Of a DNA stretch of 64,000 bases, positions 7,997-16,751 are shown piece after piece. The stretch is from Streptomyces sp. P3. GTDB taxonomy: Bacteria > Actinomycetota > Actinomycetes > Streptomycetales > Streptomycetaceae. Made by a program: the position numbers and the translations under genes. Numbering within the stretch: the first letter of the stretch is position 1; the number at the start of each line of letters is the position of its first letter. A model generated the notes under the pieces. That model made no database searches. It was not told the DNA's origin and saw nothing but the letters and a program-made list of their open reading frames with translations. The stretch covers positions 3,844,001 through 3,908,000 of the forward strand of contig NZ_CP028369.1 of assembly GCF_003032475.1 (NCBI RefSeq), written 5' to 3'.

Positions 7997-9526
7997 GTGT
8001 CTCGCTTGAGTCCGAACCACCATGCGACGTCCCGGAAATCCGATGACGCGTACCTGCGGGAGCTGGGCTACGAGCCCGTGCTGACCCGGCGCATGGGGCC
8101 GTTCGGGAACTTCGCGATCTCCTTCAGCGTCATCAGCGTCCTGTCCGGCTGCATGACCCTGTACGGCTTCGGCCTGAACACCGGCGGCCCTCCGGTGATG
8201 CTGTGGGGCTGGCTCATCGTCGGGGCCATGGTGATGTTCATCGGTGCCGCCCTCGCCGAGGTGACCTCCGCCTATCCGACCTCCGGGGCCCTGTACTACC
8301 AGGCAGAGCAGCTCGGCGGCCGGAAGTGGGGCTGGTACACGGGCTGGCTGAACCTGCTGGGCCTGCTCGGGGCGATCGCCGGCATCGACTACGGGGCCGC
8401 GCTGTTCACAGGCGCCCTGTTCAACCTGCAGTGGGGATTCGTGCCTACCCCGGGCAAGATCATGATGATCTTCCTGTGCATCCTCGCCCTTCACCTCGCC
8501 CTGAACCTGTTTGGGGTCCGGCTGGTCAGCATCCTCAACAGCATCAGCGTCTGGTGGCATCTCGGCGGCGTCACGGTGATCGTCGGCGCTCTGGCGATTG
8601 TCCCCTCCCACCATCAATCCTCGGACTTCGTGTTCGGCGAGTTCGTCAACAACACCGGCTGGAGCCCCCTCTACGCGTCGGTGCTCGGTCTGCTGCTGGC
8701 CCAGTACACGTTCTGCGGTTATGACGCTTCCGCGCACCTGTCGGAGGAGACGACCGACGCCCAGGTGTCCGCATCCCGCGGGATCATCCACGCGATCGGC
8801 TGGTCGTGGCTGGCCGGGTTCGTCCTGCTTGCCGGGCTCACCTTTGCGATCCAGGACTACGCGGGCACCGTCGGCACGGCGACAGGAGTGCCGCCGGCGC
8901 AGATCTTCCTCGATGCCTTGGGCGTGGCGGGGGCGAAGGCTCTGCTCCTGGTGGTGATCATCGCGCAGTTGTGCTGTGGCAACGCCGAGACCGCCGCGGC
9001 GAGCCGGATGGTGTTCGCGTTCTCGCGTGACGGGGCGCTGCCTGGCTCGCACCTCTGGCGGCAGGTTGACCGTCGCACCGGCACCCCGCGCATGGCCGTG
9101 CTGCTGGCCGTCGTGTGCGCCGCCGTGCTAGCCCTGCCCAGCCTGTACAGCCCGGTCGCGTACGCGGCGATCACCAGCATCAACGTCGTCGGCATCACCC
9201 CGGCGTACGCGATCCCGATCTACCTGCGCATCAAGAACCGCCACCGGTTCCGGCCCGGACCCTGGAACCTCGGCAACTGGGGCGTGACCGTCGGCACGAT
9301 CGCAGTTGTCTGGGTGGTGTTCGTGACGGTCCTTTTCTGCCTGCCGCAGACGCGCCCGGCCGACAGCGGCCTTCTGTCCGTCGAGACCTTCAACTACGCG
9401 CCGATCGCCCTGCTCGTCGTCCTCGCCCTGGCCTGGGGCTGGTGGCGGAAACAGGGCAGCTCCTACGAAGTGCCGGCCCAGAACTTCGACCGCTCGGCGG
9501 CCACGTACGAAGACGAGGTCGTCTGA
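7997..9526 (+). CDS. APC-family amino acid/polyamine permease
   Basis: A 509-residue integral membrane protein starting at GTG 7997 behind GGAGG. It has about twelve hydrophobic segments and the APC-family signature at the first helix (FGNFAISFSVISVLSG), with the conserved Glu/Pro turn AEVTSAYPTSGALYY in helix 2-3. Such transporters take up amino acids, polyamines or gamma-aminobutyrate. Its stop overlaps the start of a glutamine-synthetase-like ligase (TGATG). Permease plus GS-like ligase pairs typically import an amine and gamma-glutamylate it, so polyamine or monoamine use as nitrogen source is likely. Confidence 0.88.
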   Translation: MSRLSPNHHATSRKSDDAYLRELGYEPVLTRRMGPFGNFAISFSVISVLSGCMTLYGFGLNTGGPPVMLWGWLIVGAMVMFIGAALAEVTSAYPTSGALYYQAEQLGGRKWGWYTGWLNLLGLLGAIAGIDYGAALFTGALFNLQWGFVPTPGKIMMIFLCILALHLALNLFGVRLVSILNSISVWWHLGGVTVIVGALAIVPSHHQSSDFVFGEFVNNTGWSPLYASVLGLLLAQYTFCGYDASAHLSEETTDAQVSASRGIIHAIGWSWLAGFVLLAGLTFAIQDYAGTVGTATGVPPAQIFLDALGVAGAKALLLVVIIAQLCCGNAETAAASRMVFAFSRDGALPGSHLWRQVDRRTGTPRMAVLLAVVCAAVLALPSLYSPVAYAAITSINVVGITPAYAIPIYLRIKNRHRFRPGPWNLGNWGVTVGTIAVVWVVFVTVLFCLPQTRPADSGLLSVETFNYAPIALLVVLALAWGWWRKQGSSYEVPAQNFDRSAATYEDEVV

Positions 9527-10950
9527 TGACGAGATCCACGATCAATAACGACGCCGTGCCACGCCTGGCTGCCCCGTCCACCCCCGAGCAGGGCGGACGC
9601 TCCGAGAAGGCATTTTCCGTGACTGACCTGCGAAGCCTGGTCAAGGCGGGGGCGATCGACACGGTACTGCTGGCCATCCCCGATCTGCAGGGGAGGCTGA
9701 AGGGTAAGCGCTACGACGCGAACCACTTCCTCAAGCGCGTCGCGCATCACGGCGCCGAGGTGTGTGCCTACGTCCTGGCGACCGACGTCGACATGAGCCC
9801 GGCGGACGGCTTCGCGCTGAGTTCGTGGGAGACCGGCTATCAGGACCTGTCGGTGCAGCCGGCCCTGTCGACACTGCGGGTGGTGCCGTGGCTGGCGCGT
9901 ACCGCCGTCGTGCTCGGCGACGCCGTGGCCCACGACGGAACACCCATCGAGATCGCGCCCCGCGAGATCCTCCACCGGCAATTGACCCGGATGGCGCGCC
10001 ACGGGCTGCACCCCAAGGCGGGGATCGAGGCCGAGTTCGTCCTCTACAGGGGCACATACGCGGAAGCGGAGCAGGCCGGATACCAGGGCCTGCAGCCGCT
10101 GGCCACGGAGAACCTCGACTACGCCCTCGACCATGATCCGGTCTCCGACCGGTTCTTCCGCCGCCTTCAGCGCGCGCTCGCGGGCGCCGGAATGCCTGTG
10201 GAAGCGATCAAGACGGAGGCCGGGCCCGGCCAGGTCGAGGTGACCTTCCCGTACGGGCCCGCCCTCACCGCCTGCGACCGGCACCTGCTCTTCAAGCACG
10301 CGGTACGCACCCTCGGCTCGCGTACCGGACTGGCGCCCACCTTCATGGCAGCCCCGGAAACCGGCCGGGCCAACGGTCTGCACCTGCACGTGTCGCTGTG
10401 GTCGAAGGCCATAAGCCAGCTCGTCGAGCCCGGTGGCGGGCTGTCCCAGACAGGGCAACACGCCATCGCCGGCCTGCTCGCCGGCCTGCCGGAGCTGGCC
10501 CCCTTCTACGCCCCGAACACCAACTCCTACAAGCGGTTCACGCCTGGCTCGTTCGCGCCAACCACGTTCAACTGGGGCTACGACAACCGCACCTGTGCCG
10601 TCCGCGTCGTCGGCCACGGCGACGGCCTCCATCTGGAGATCCGGGTGCCGGGCGCGGATGCCAACCCCTACCTGGCCTTGTCCGCGGTCCTGGCGGCCAT
10701 CGACCACGGCATCGAACAGAAACTCACCCCCGGTCCGGCGGAGACGGGCAACTCCTACCGGGTGGGCGGCACATCCGTCCCGCCCACCCTGGCCGACGCC
10801 CTCGTCGCCTTCCAGAAAAGCGCCCTCACGCAGGAAGCCTTCGGAACCGATGTGGTCGAGCACTACACCCGTCTTGCCCAGCTGGAACTCGACCACGAGC
10901 GGAGTCTGGTCACCGATACCGAGCGGCGTCGGTGGCTGGCCCGCGCCTGA
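9526..10950 (+). CDS. Glutamine synthetase family ligase (gamma-glutamyl-amine synthetase-like)
   Basis: A 474-residue protein with the glutamine synthetase catalytic fold: the metal-binding EAEFVLY motif, NGLHLHVSLW with its HxH, the nucleotide/ammonia region FNWGYDNRTCAVRV and the C-terminal EIRVPGADANPYLA. The N-terminal region and length fit the GlnA2/GlnA3/GlnA4 or PuuA group, which ligate glutamate to polyamines or ethanolamine, better than housekeeping GlnA. The regulatory Tyr-adenylylation loop of GlnA is not obvious. Co-translation with the APC permease supports amine catabolism. Confidence 0.85.
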   Translation: MTRSTINNDAVPRLAAPSTPEQGGRSEKAFSVTDLRSLVKAGAIDTVLLAIPDLQGRLKGKRYDANHFLKRVAHHGAEVCAYVLATDVDMSPADGFALSSWETGYQDLSVQPALSTLRVVPWLARTAVVLGDAVAHDGTPIEIAPREILHRQLTRMARHGLHPKAGIEAEFVLYRGTYAEAEQAGYQGLQPLATENLDYALDHDPVSDRFFRRLQRALAGAGMPVEAIKTEAGPGQVEVTFPYGPALTACDRHLLFKHAVRTLGSRTGLAPTFMAAPETGRANGLHLHVSLWSKAISQLVEPGGGLSQTGQHAIAGLLAGLPELAPFYAPNTNSYKRFTPGSFAPTTFNWGYDNRTCAVRVVGHGDGLHLEIRVPGADANPYLALSAVLAAIDHGIEQKLTPGPAETGNSYRVGGTSVPPTLADALVAFQKSALTQEAFGTDVVEHYTRLAQLELDHERSLVTDTERRRWLARA

Positions 10951-10984
10951 CCGCCAATCCTCCCAGAAAGGATCGAGAGCTCCC

Positions 10985-11485
10985 GTGAGTGCCCGACAGG
11001 CGCGCCCGTCCCCGACGTCGCTCGACCTGACACCAGCGCAGATCCGGATCGTCCAGCAGGTCGCGGAGGGCAAGAGCACCGACGCGATCGCCTCCGACCT
11101 CACGATCACGGCTGGCACGATCAACGTGCAGTTGAAGCACTGCGGACAGAAGTTCGGCACCCGTGGCCGGGCCGCAGTCGTCCGCGCCTGCTTTGTCACC
11201 GAGCAGCTCCGGCGCCCCGAGATGGCCATCCTCCCGGGAGCCTTCGCGGAGGCGGTGATCGAGACGTGGCGCATGGTCGCCATCGGTGCGACGTCAAAGG
11301 AGTACGCGGCGCGCGCCCGCATCAGCCACGAAGAAGCCCTGGGACGAGTACGGGCGTTGCGGCAGCGCGTCGAGGCGGAAAACGACCCGCACCTGGTGAC
11401 GCTCGGCTGGAGGTACGGAGTTCTGAGCGAGTCCCTCCTCGAGTTGGCCTCCGGCGCCGTCCTTCGCCTCCGGGCAGGCAAATGA
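10985..11485 (+). CDS. Stand-alone LuxR-type HTH regulator
   Basis: A 166-residue protein from GTG 10985 with a GAAAGGA ribosome site. Residues 13-70 are a LuxR/GerE-type helix-turn-helix (LTPAQIRIVQQVAEGKSTDA, then TINVQLKH). No receiver or ligand-binding domain precedes it. A second HTH-like stretch (TSKEYAARARISHEEALGRV) is present in the C-terminal half, so it may be a double-HTH protein. It lies 34 bp after the GS-like gene and could control that operon or the kinase cassette downstream. Confidence 0.75.
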   Translation: MSARQARPSPTSLDLTPAQIRIVQQVAEGKSTDAIASDLTITAGTINVQLKHCGQKFGTRGRAAVVRACFVTEQLRRPEMAILPGAFAEAVIETWRMVAIGATSKEYAARARISHEEALGRVRALRQRVEAENDPHLVTLGWRYGVLSESLLELASGAVLRLRAGK

Positions 11486-11612
11486 CCAGCTCAGAGCGCA
11501 TTGTCAGTGGCACTTGGCAAGCTACACACCCACACTTGAATACCCTGCGCGCCCATCCGGTCACATACTGTGGCTCGGCTGGGCGACTCGGCCAGCGGAA
11601 GGGCGCAGCGAC

Positions 11613-12509
11613 GTGACCGATATGCCCGGCGCACTCCACGAGTTGGTGGGATCGGTGACCGACAGGTACACCGTCGTAGCCGAACATCCCCGGCCCGGCG
11701 ACATCCGGCCGTCGGTCTGGGAGGTCAACGAACCCGGCGGTGAGCGGTGGTTCGCCAAGCAACATGCCGGCCCCAAGCTCCACCGACGCGAGGTTGACGC
11801 CTACCAGAAGTGGACGATCTCCCTCGGCGCCGACCGTGCGCCCGAGCTGGTCGCTTCCGACGCGGAGACACGCGCCATCCTGGTCACCGGGGTGCCCGGG
11901 CGCAGTCTGGACACGCTCCGCCTTCCGGCCGAGCAGGAGCGCAAGGCCTACGAGCAGGCCGGAGAACTCCTTGCCCGGCACCACGCCGCGGCGGCGGACG
12001 GGCCGATGACCGCGGACCTGACCGACGATGCGTGGGGCGCGACGGTCGCGAAGCTGCTCGACGGTGCCGCACGGCACGTGCCGGAGTATGAGATCACGTT
12101 GGTGCGTGCCCTCCTCCGGGAGGTTCCGCCGCGTCTGCCGCAGGTCGCGGCGCACGGCGACTACATGCCCAAGAACTGGGTGTGGGACGAGAACGAGCAG
12201 TGGCTACGGATCATCGACTTCGAGCGGGCTGAACTCCAGGCCGCCGCCCGGCGGGACTTCAGTCGCCTGCGCTACAGGATTCTGCTCCACCGTCCCGACC
12301 TCAATGCCGCCGTCCACCAGGGGTACGGCCGTCAGCTCACCGAGGATGAGCTGGCGGCGTGCCGGGCGTACGGGGCTCTGGACGTGCTCGACTCGCTGTC
12401 CTGGGGGATCAGGCATCACGACGTCGGTCTTGTCGACGAGGCCCACACCATGCTGGAGAACCTGCGCCTGGAGAACCGCACTCGCGCGTGGGGCGGGTGG
12501 AGTTCGTGA
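11613..12509 (+). CDS. Aminoglycoside phosphotransferase-fold kinase
   Basis: A 298-residue protein starting at GTG 11613 behind GGAAGG. It has the APH/choline kinase catalytic loop HGDYMPKN (HGDxxxxN) and metal-binding motif IIDFERA at about residues 180-210. The N-terminal lysine of the nucleotide site is probably in RWFAKQHAG. Fold members phosphorylate hydroxyl groups on small molecules; antibiotic resistance is only one role. The gene overlaps the methyltransferase that follows (GTGA), and a second APH-fold kinase comes next, pointing to a biosynthetic or self-protection cassette. Confidence 0.82.
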   Translation: MTDMPGALHELVGSVTDRYTVVAEHPRPGDIRPSVWEVNEPGGERWFAKQHAGPKLHRREVDAYQKWTISLGADRAPELVASDAETRAILVTGVPGRSLDTLRLPAEQERKAYEQAGELLARHHAAAADGPMTADLTDDAWGATVAKLLDGAARHVPEYEITLVRALLREVPPRLPQVAAHGDYMPKNWVWDENEQWLRIIDFERAELQAAARRDFSRLRYRILLHRPDLNAAVHQGYGRQLTEDELAACRAYGALDVLDSLSWGIRHHDVGLVDEAHTMLENLRLENRTRAWGGWSS

Positions 12510-13309
12510 ACGCCTTTGCCGGCACCTCCTCGTACTACCGGCGCTTTCGCCCCGGCATCCCGAATGATCTCGCCGCCCTTCTCGACCAAGCGGCTCCCAC
12601 GGGTTCTCCGCGGCGCCTTGTGGACATCGGTACCGGCCCCGGGCTCGTTGTCCGCGCGCTCCTGCCGTACTTCGACGATCTGTTCGCGGTGGATGCCGAG
12701 CCGACGATGCTCGCTGAAGCCGAAACCGTCCTCCGCCCCGTGCTCTCCACCGACCACCGGTTGCGGACCCGGCACGCGCTGGCGGAGGACTTCGTGCCCC
12801 CGGAGGGATGGCGGCCGCATCTCGTGACCTGCGGTCGGGTCTTCCACTGGCTTGACCAGCCCCGCTTCCTCGACCGGATCAGTGAGTACGTCACACCGGA
12901 TGGTGTCGTCGCGGTGTTCAGCGATCGCAGCCTGTGGACAGGTGACTGCCCCTGGCAGCAGGCCGCGCGAGAAGTTGTCCAGGAGTTCCTTGGCGAACGC
13001 CGGCGCGCGGGCGACGGCTTCTTCAGCACGGTGGGACCACCCTATGAGGAGGTGCTGCGCGCGTCCGCCTTCCGCGATGTCACCTCCACGATCGTGCCCG
13101 TCCACCGCAGGTGGAGCGTCGATCAGGTCATCGGCTACCTGTACTCGACGTCGTTCGCGGCCCAACACTTGTTCGGCGACCGCCAGGATGCCTTCGAGGC
13201 GGCTCTCACAGGTGCCCTTGCCCCTTTCGCCGAGGGTGGGCGGCTCCCGGAGGACAACGCCTTCACCGTGCTCACCGCCCGCCGTACCGGCGCGCGCCGA
13301 GAGAGGTGA
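12506..13309 (+). CDS. Class I SAM-dependent methyltransferase
   Basis: A 267-residue protein. The SAM-binding glycine motif is VDIGTGPGLVV at residues 38-48, followed by the acidic strand end FAVDAEPTML and the motif III-like HLVTCGRVFHWL. These match class I (UbiE/Ubie11-like) small-molecule methyltransferases. Start is the GTG at 12506 overlapping the kinase stop; an in-frame GTG three codons upstream is also possible. Substrate unknown. The ATG of the next kinase follows 6 bp after its stop. Confidence 0.82.
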   Translation: MNAFAGTSSYYRRFRPGIPNDLAALLDQAAPTGSPRRLVDIGTGPGLVVRALLPYFDDLFAVDAEPTMLAEAETVLRPVLSTDHRLRTRHALAEDFVPPEGWRPHLVTCGRVFHWLDQPRFLDRISEYVTPDGVVAVFSDRSLWTGDCPWQQAAREVVQEFLGERRRAGDGFFSTVGPPYEEVLRASAFRDVTSTIVPVHRRWSVDQVIGYLYSTSFAAQHLFGDRQDAFEAALTGALAPFAEGGRLPEDNAFTVLTARRTGARRER

Positions 13310-13314
13310 CGGGG

Positions 13315-14361
13315 ATGAGCGAGGCGGACTGGGGCAGGGAGTTGACGGCTGACGTGTTGGAGGACCGGTACGGGTTCGTTGTCGACGTGATCGAGCCGGT
13401 GCCCATGGGCACGGACACGATCAATCGGCGGGTTCTGACCGCGGACGGCTTGCGGTTGTTCGTCAAGGAGTACCGGTCGCTCGCGGATGTCGATGCGGCA
13501 CGGGCCGCGTTGGACATGTCGGAGTACTGCCGTGCTGCACGGCTTCCCGTACCGCGAGTGTGGCCCGACGTGGACGGCAACCTCGTCACGATTTCGGAGG
13601 GCAGAGTATGGGCGGTCGTTGACGAGGCGCCCGGTCGTGTGGCCACCTCGGCGATGACGGGTTCCCTCGCCGAACACATCGGTGTCGTGATGGGGCGCAT
13701 GCACCGCGTGCTGGCCGCGTATCCGCTGCCGAAGCGTGTTCAGCAGTCGCGTTGGCGCGCTGGTGCCATTGAGGACGCGGTCGCGAAGTGCGACAGCGTG
13801 ATGGCCATGGCCCGGAGGCAGGGACAGGACGATCTCGGGCAACTGCGGGTCGACCTCGATCACCGGCGTGAGGACGTGCACGGTCATGTCTGCCGACTGC
13901 GCGAGCAGTTGCCCGACGCGTTGGTGGAACAGGCTCTGCACGCGGACCTCACCCGTACCAACCTGATCGTCCTCGCCAATGCCGTCACCGGCGTCATCGA
14001 CTTCCGCTGCGCGACCGGAATGCCGGTCTGGGAGTTGGGCCGGGCGGCGTTCGACCCGCGCACCGTCGCCAACAGCCCGGACTGGGCTGCCTGCGCGCTG
14101 GCGATGTTGAGGGCATACCACGCGGAGAACCCCGGCCTCCCATTGGCGGAAGTGCAGTCCTGCGCCAGGGTCGCGCTCCTGTACATGCTGTTCAGCTTCT
14201 ACGGCGCCACGACGGCCGAATACGACCTTCCGCAGGAAGCCGAAACGGACCTGAAGCAGCACTGGAGCGAGAGACAGACCACCATCCGCCGCCTGCTGAA
14301 CCACATGGGCGACCTCGACGACGCGTTCGCCCGCCTCGGGGCGGACGGAGGCGGCACGTGA
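13315..14361 (+). CDS. Second APH-fold kinase
   Basis: A 348-residue protein with the catalytic loop HADLTRTN and metal motif GVIDFRC at about residues 205-225, and a nucleotide-site lysine in LRLFVKEYRS. It is only distantly similar to the kinase at 11613 (longer helical insert), so this is not a recent duplication. It lies in the same operon as the methyltransferase. Two kinases bracketing a methyltransferase suggest successive tailoring of one small molecule, with an ABC exporter encoded downstream. Confidence 0.8.
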   Translation: MSEADWGRELTADVLEDRYGFVVDVIEPVPMGTDTINRRVLTADGLRLFVKEYRSLADVDAARAALDMSEYCRAARLPVPRVWPDVDGNLVTISEGRVWAVVDEAPGRVATSAMTGSLAEHIGVVMGRMHRVLAAYPLPKRVQQSRWRAGAIEDAVAKCDSVMAMARRQGQDDLGQLRVDLDHRREDVHGHVCRLREQLPDALVEQALHADLTRTNLIVLANAVTGVIDFRCATGMPVWELGRAAFDPRTVANSPDWAACALAMLRAYHAENPGLPLAEVQSCARVALLYMLFSFYGATTAEYDLPQEAETDLKQHWSERQTTIRRLLNHMGDLDDAFARLGADGGGT

Positions 14362-14362
14362 C

Positions 14363-14563
14363 GTGCCCACTCATTCAGACCGTGCCAGCACGCACGGCAA
14401 CCCAGCCGTGGGCCCATCCGCACCTCACCTACAGGGGGATGTCTTGTATCGCACACTGATCGGTCGGCACCGGGCGGCCGAGGCGGTCGCGCCGTACGTC
14501 GCGACCGCGGCCGGGGCTGTCCGGGCCCGGCGACGGATGGCGGTGGAGGGACGGAGCCGATGA
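14363..14563 (+). CDS. Small ORF upstream of ABC exporter
   Basis: An open frame of 66 codons from GTG 14363, ending in an ATGA overlap with the ABC exporter start, which argues that it is translated. A TTG at about 14445 preceded by AGGGGG is an alternative start giving roughly 40 residues, beginning LYRTLIGRHRAAEA. The product is basic and Ala-rich at its end (GAVRARRRMAVEGRSR). It could be a coupling leader or an exported peptide; no known precursor motif is visible. Confidence 0.45.
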   Translation: MPTHSDRASTHGNPAVGPSAPHLQGDVLYRTLIGRHRAAEAVAPYVATAAGAVRARRRMAVEGRSR

Positions 14564-16530
14564 CGACCGCTGCGAAAAGTGCCCAGAAAGCCGCGCCGTC
14601 CGAAGACGCGGAGGTATCAGACGAGGAGCTGAGGTTCGCCATCCCCGGCGACCGCCGTATCGAGGCCGCCAACGCCATCACCAGCCGCTCCATGGCTCGT
14701 CGTCTACCCCAGCTGATCCGCCGCGCCCTCGCGCTGGGCTGGCAGGTGGACCGCAACGCGGTCATCGCCCTGTTGGTCGTACAGGTCCTCTCCGGGGTGT
14801 TGGAAGCGTTCGGACTGATGGCCACCACCGGAGCGATCAAGCCGCTGATCGCCTCCCAGCACATCAGCAGTGATCAACTCACGCACGCCGCACCGTCCTT
14901 GGCAGTGCTGACCGGGGCCATCGGTCTGCGCGCTCTTCTGGGCATCGCCTCGTCCTCGCTGTCGGCCCGGCTGGCGCCCCGTATCTCCCGCGAAGCCGAA
15001 CTCAAGCTCCTTGTTGCCGCGACCAAGGCGGAACTCTCCGCGTACGACAACCCCGGATACAACGATCGGTGGGATGCGGCCGACCGTGGCGTGGAAGTCT
15101 CCCGGGACCTCTTGACGCAGACCCAGTACATCCTCGCGGCGTCGGCATCGCTGATCGCCTCCGCGTGCGTCCTGACCGCCGTGCACCCGGTGCTGCTGCC
15201 GCTGCTCGTCCTTGCCGCGCTGCCGAAGGGTGTGGCCAGCGTGCGAGCGGCCCGCATCAGCTACATCGCCTCACTCGCGACTTCGAAGGACCGTCGACTG
15301 CTGGGGATGCTGCGCTGGTACCTGGTCGACAAGCAGACCGCCGACCAGGTCCGCTCCGGCACCATGGCCCCGTTCCTGCTTGACAAGTACCGCACGGCCG
15401 GCGCGCGGATCGACAGGACGACCGACCAGGCCACCTGGCGCGCTGCTCGGATTTCCCTGGTTGGCGGCGCCACGGGAGGCCTCGCCCATGCCGTGGTCTG
15501 GGCGGCCCTGGTTCTGCTGGTGTCCGCCGGTCAGATCTCGGTCGCCGCCCTCGGCACTGCGTTCCTCGCACTGGGGCGTGTCAGTGCCGGGTTGGACGGC
15601 ATCGTCGGCTATGGCGCCCAACTCTTCCGTACCGGCATGTACTTGGACGACTGGGCCGACTTCATCGACGAAGCCGGCGGCCACCGCATCGACCGCGGCA
15701 CCCGGAAGCCGACTGGCCCCACGGTCGTGCGCGCCGAGAACGTCACCTTCAAGTATCCGAGCGCCGATCGTCCAGCCGTGAGTGACGTATCCCTGGAAGT
15801 CCGGCGGGGCGAGGTCGTCGCCCTCGTGGGTGAGAACGGTTCTGGCAAGACCACGCTCAGCAAGCTTCTGTCTTCGCTGTACCTCCCCGACGACGGAGCG
15901 ATCACGTGGGACGGCGCCGACGCACGGGAGTTGGACGCGCATGCAGCCTGGGAGCGGGTCGCCGTCGTACCGCAGTCCTACGCGAACTGGCCCTTGTCAG
16001 CACGGGAGAACATCACCCTGGGTCAGCCCACCAAGGAGGGAGACGCCGCCGTACTCGCCGCAGCCCACGCGGCGGGCGCCGACGAGGTCGTCGACGGTCT
16101 GCGCAACGGCCTGAACACCCTACTCGCCAAGGAATGGTGGGGTGGACAGGAACTCTCCGGCGGGCAGTGGCAGCGGATCGCGCTCGCCCGAGCGTTCCAC
16201 CGCCCGGCCGGGCTCCTGGTACTGGACGAGCCGACCGCCGCCCTCGACCCGCGGGCCGAGCACCGCATCTTCACCGGCCTCCGCCGCCTCGCCGCTGACC
16301 GGGCCGTGGTCCTGGTTACCCACAGGCTCACCAACGTGGCGATCGCGGACCGCATCGTTGTCCTGGCCAAGGGACGCGTCGTCCAGGATGGCACCTTCGA
16401 CGAACTCCTCGCCCAGCGCGACGGGTTGTTCCGCGAACTGTGGGATCTGCAGAACGAGCGCACGGGACGCGTCCCCGCCCCCACCGTGTCGGTTGAGGTC
16501 GTCTCGCCGGATCAGCACGCCCTCTTCTGA
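14560..16530 (+). CDS. ABC exporter (fused permease and ATPase)
   Basis: A 656-residue half-transporter. Residues 60-340 hold about six membrane helices of the type 1 exporter fold; residues 385-640 are the nucleotide-binding domain with Walker A GENGSGKTT near 424, signature LSGGQ near 531 and Walker B LLVLDEP near 552, followed by the switch histidine in VTHRL. It should act as a homodimer exporting a small molecule or peptide. No peptidase C39 domain is present at the N-terminus. It is coupled to the small ORF at 14363 and ends the kinase/methyltransferase operon. Confidence 0.9.
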   Translation: MTTAAKSAQKAAPSEDAEVSDEELRFAIPGDRRIEAANAITSRSMARRLPQLIRRALALGWQVDRNAVIALLVVQVLSGVLEAFGLMATTGAIKPLIASQHISSDQLTHAAPSLAVLTGAIGLRALLGIASSSLSARLAPRISREAELKLLVAATKAELSAYDNPGYNDRWDAADRGVEVSRDLLTQTQYILAASASLIASACVLTAVHPVLLPLLVLAALPKGVASVRAARISYIASLATSKDRRLLGMLRWYLVDKQTADQVRSGTMAPFLLDKYRTAGARIDRTTDQATWRAARISLVGGATGGLAHAVVWAALVLLVSAGQISVAALGTAFLALGRVSAGLDGIVGYGAQLFRTGMYLDDWADFIDEAGGHRIDRGTRKPTGPTVVRAENVTFKYPSADRPAVSDVSLEVRRGEVVALVGENGSGKTTLSKLLSSLYLPDDGAITWDGADARELDAHAAWERVAVVPQSYANWPLSARENITLGQPTKEGDAAVLAAAHAAGADEVVDGLRNGLNTLLAKEWWGGQELSGGQWQRIALARAFHRPAGLLVLDEPTAALDPRAEHRIFTGLRRLAADRAVVLVTHRLTNVAIADRIVVLAKGRVVQDGTFDELLAQRDGLFRELWDLQNERTGRVPAPTVSVEVVSPDQHALF

Positions 16531-16751
16531 GACGGAGCGGATCGTCAGGAGATGTGACGGAGTCCACCCACGGCGATCAGCTTCTAGAGGAAGTCCCGTA
16601 ACCGGTGGGGTGATTGGTGCCTTGCCCCGGCATGGGTGGGGTGGTTTCAGTGGATCACCCGAAGTGGATCGAGCCATACTCCGGGTTTAACGAGGTGTAG
16701 TTCGTCAGGTTGGTGGCTCTGGTGCGACGCTGTGGGGGTGATCGGGAACTC

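Noticed and set aside
9463..11481. A 672-codon open frame antisense to the glutamine-synthetase-like gene
   Set aside because: It lacks any domain, and the forward frame has full catalytic motifs and proper overlaps.
10985..11485. LuxR-type protein as a two-component response regulator
   Set aside because: There is no receiver domain and no histidine kinase gene nearby; the HTH begins only 13 residues after the start.
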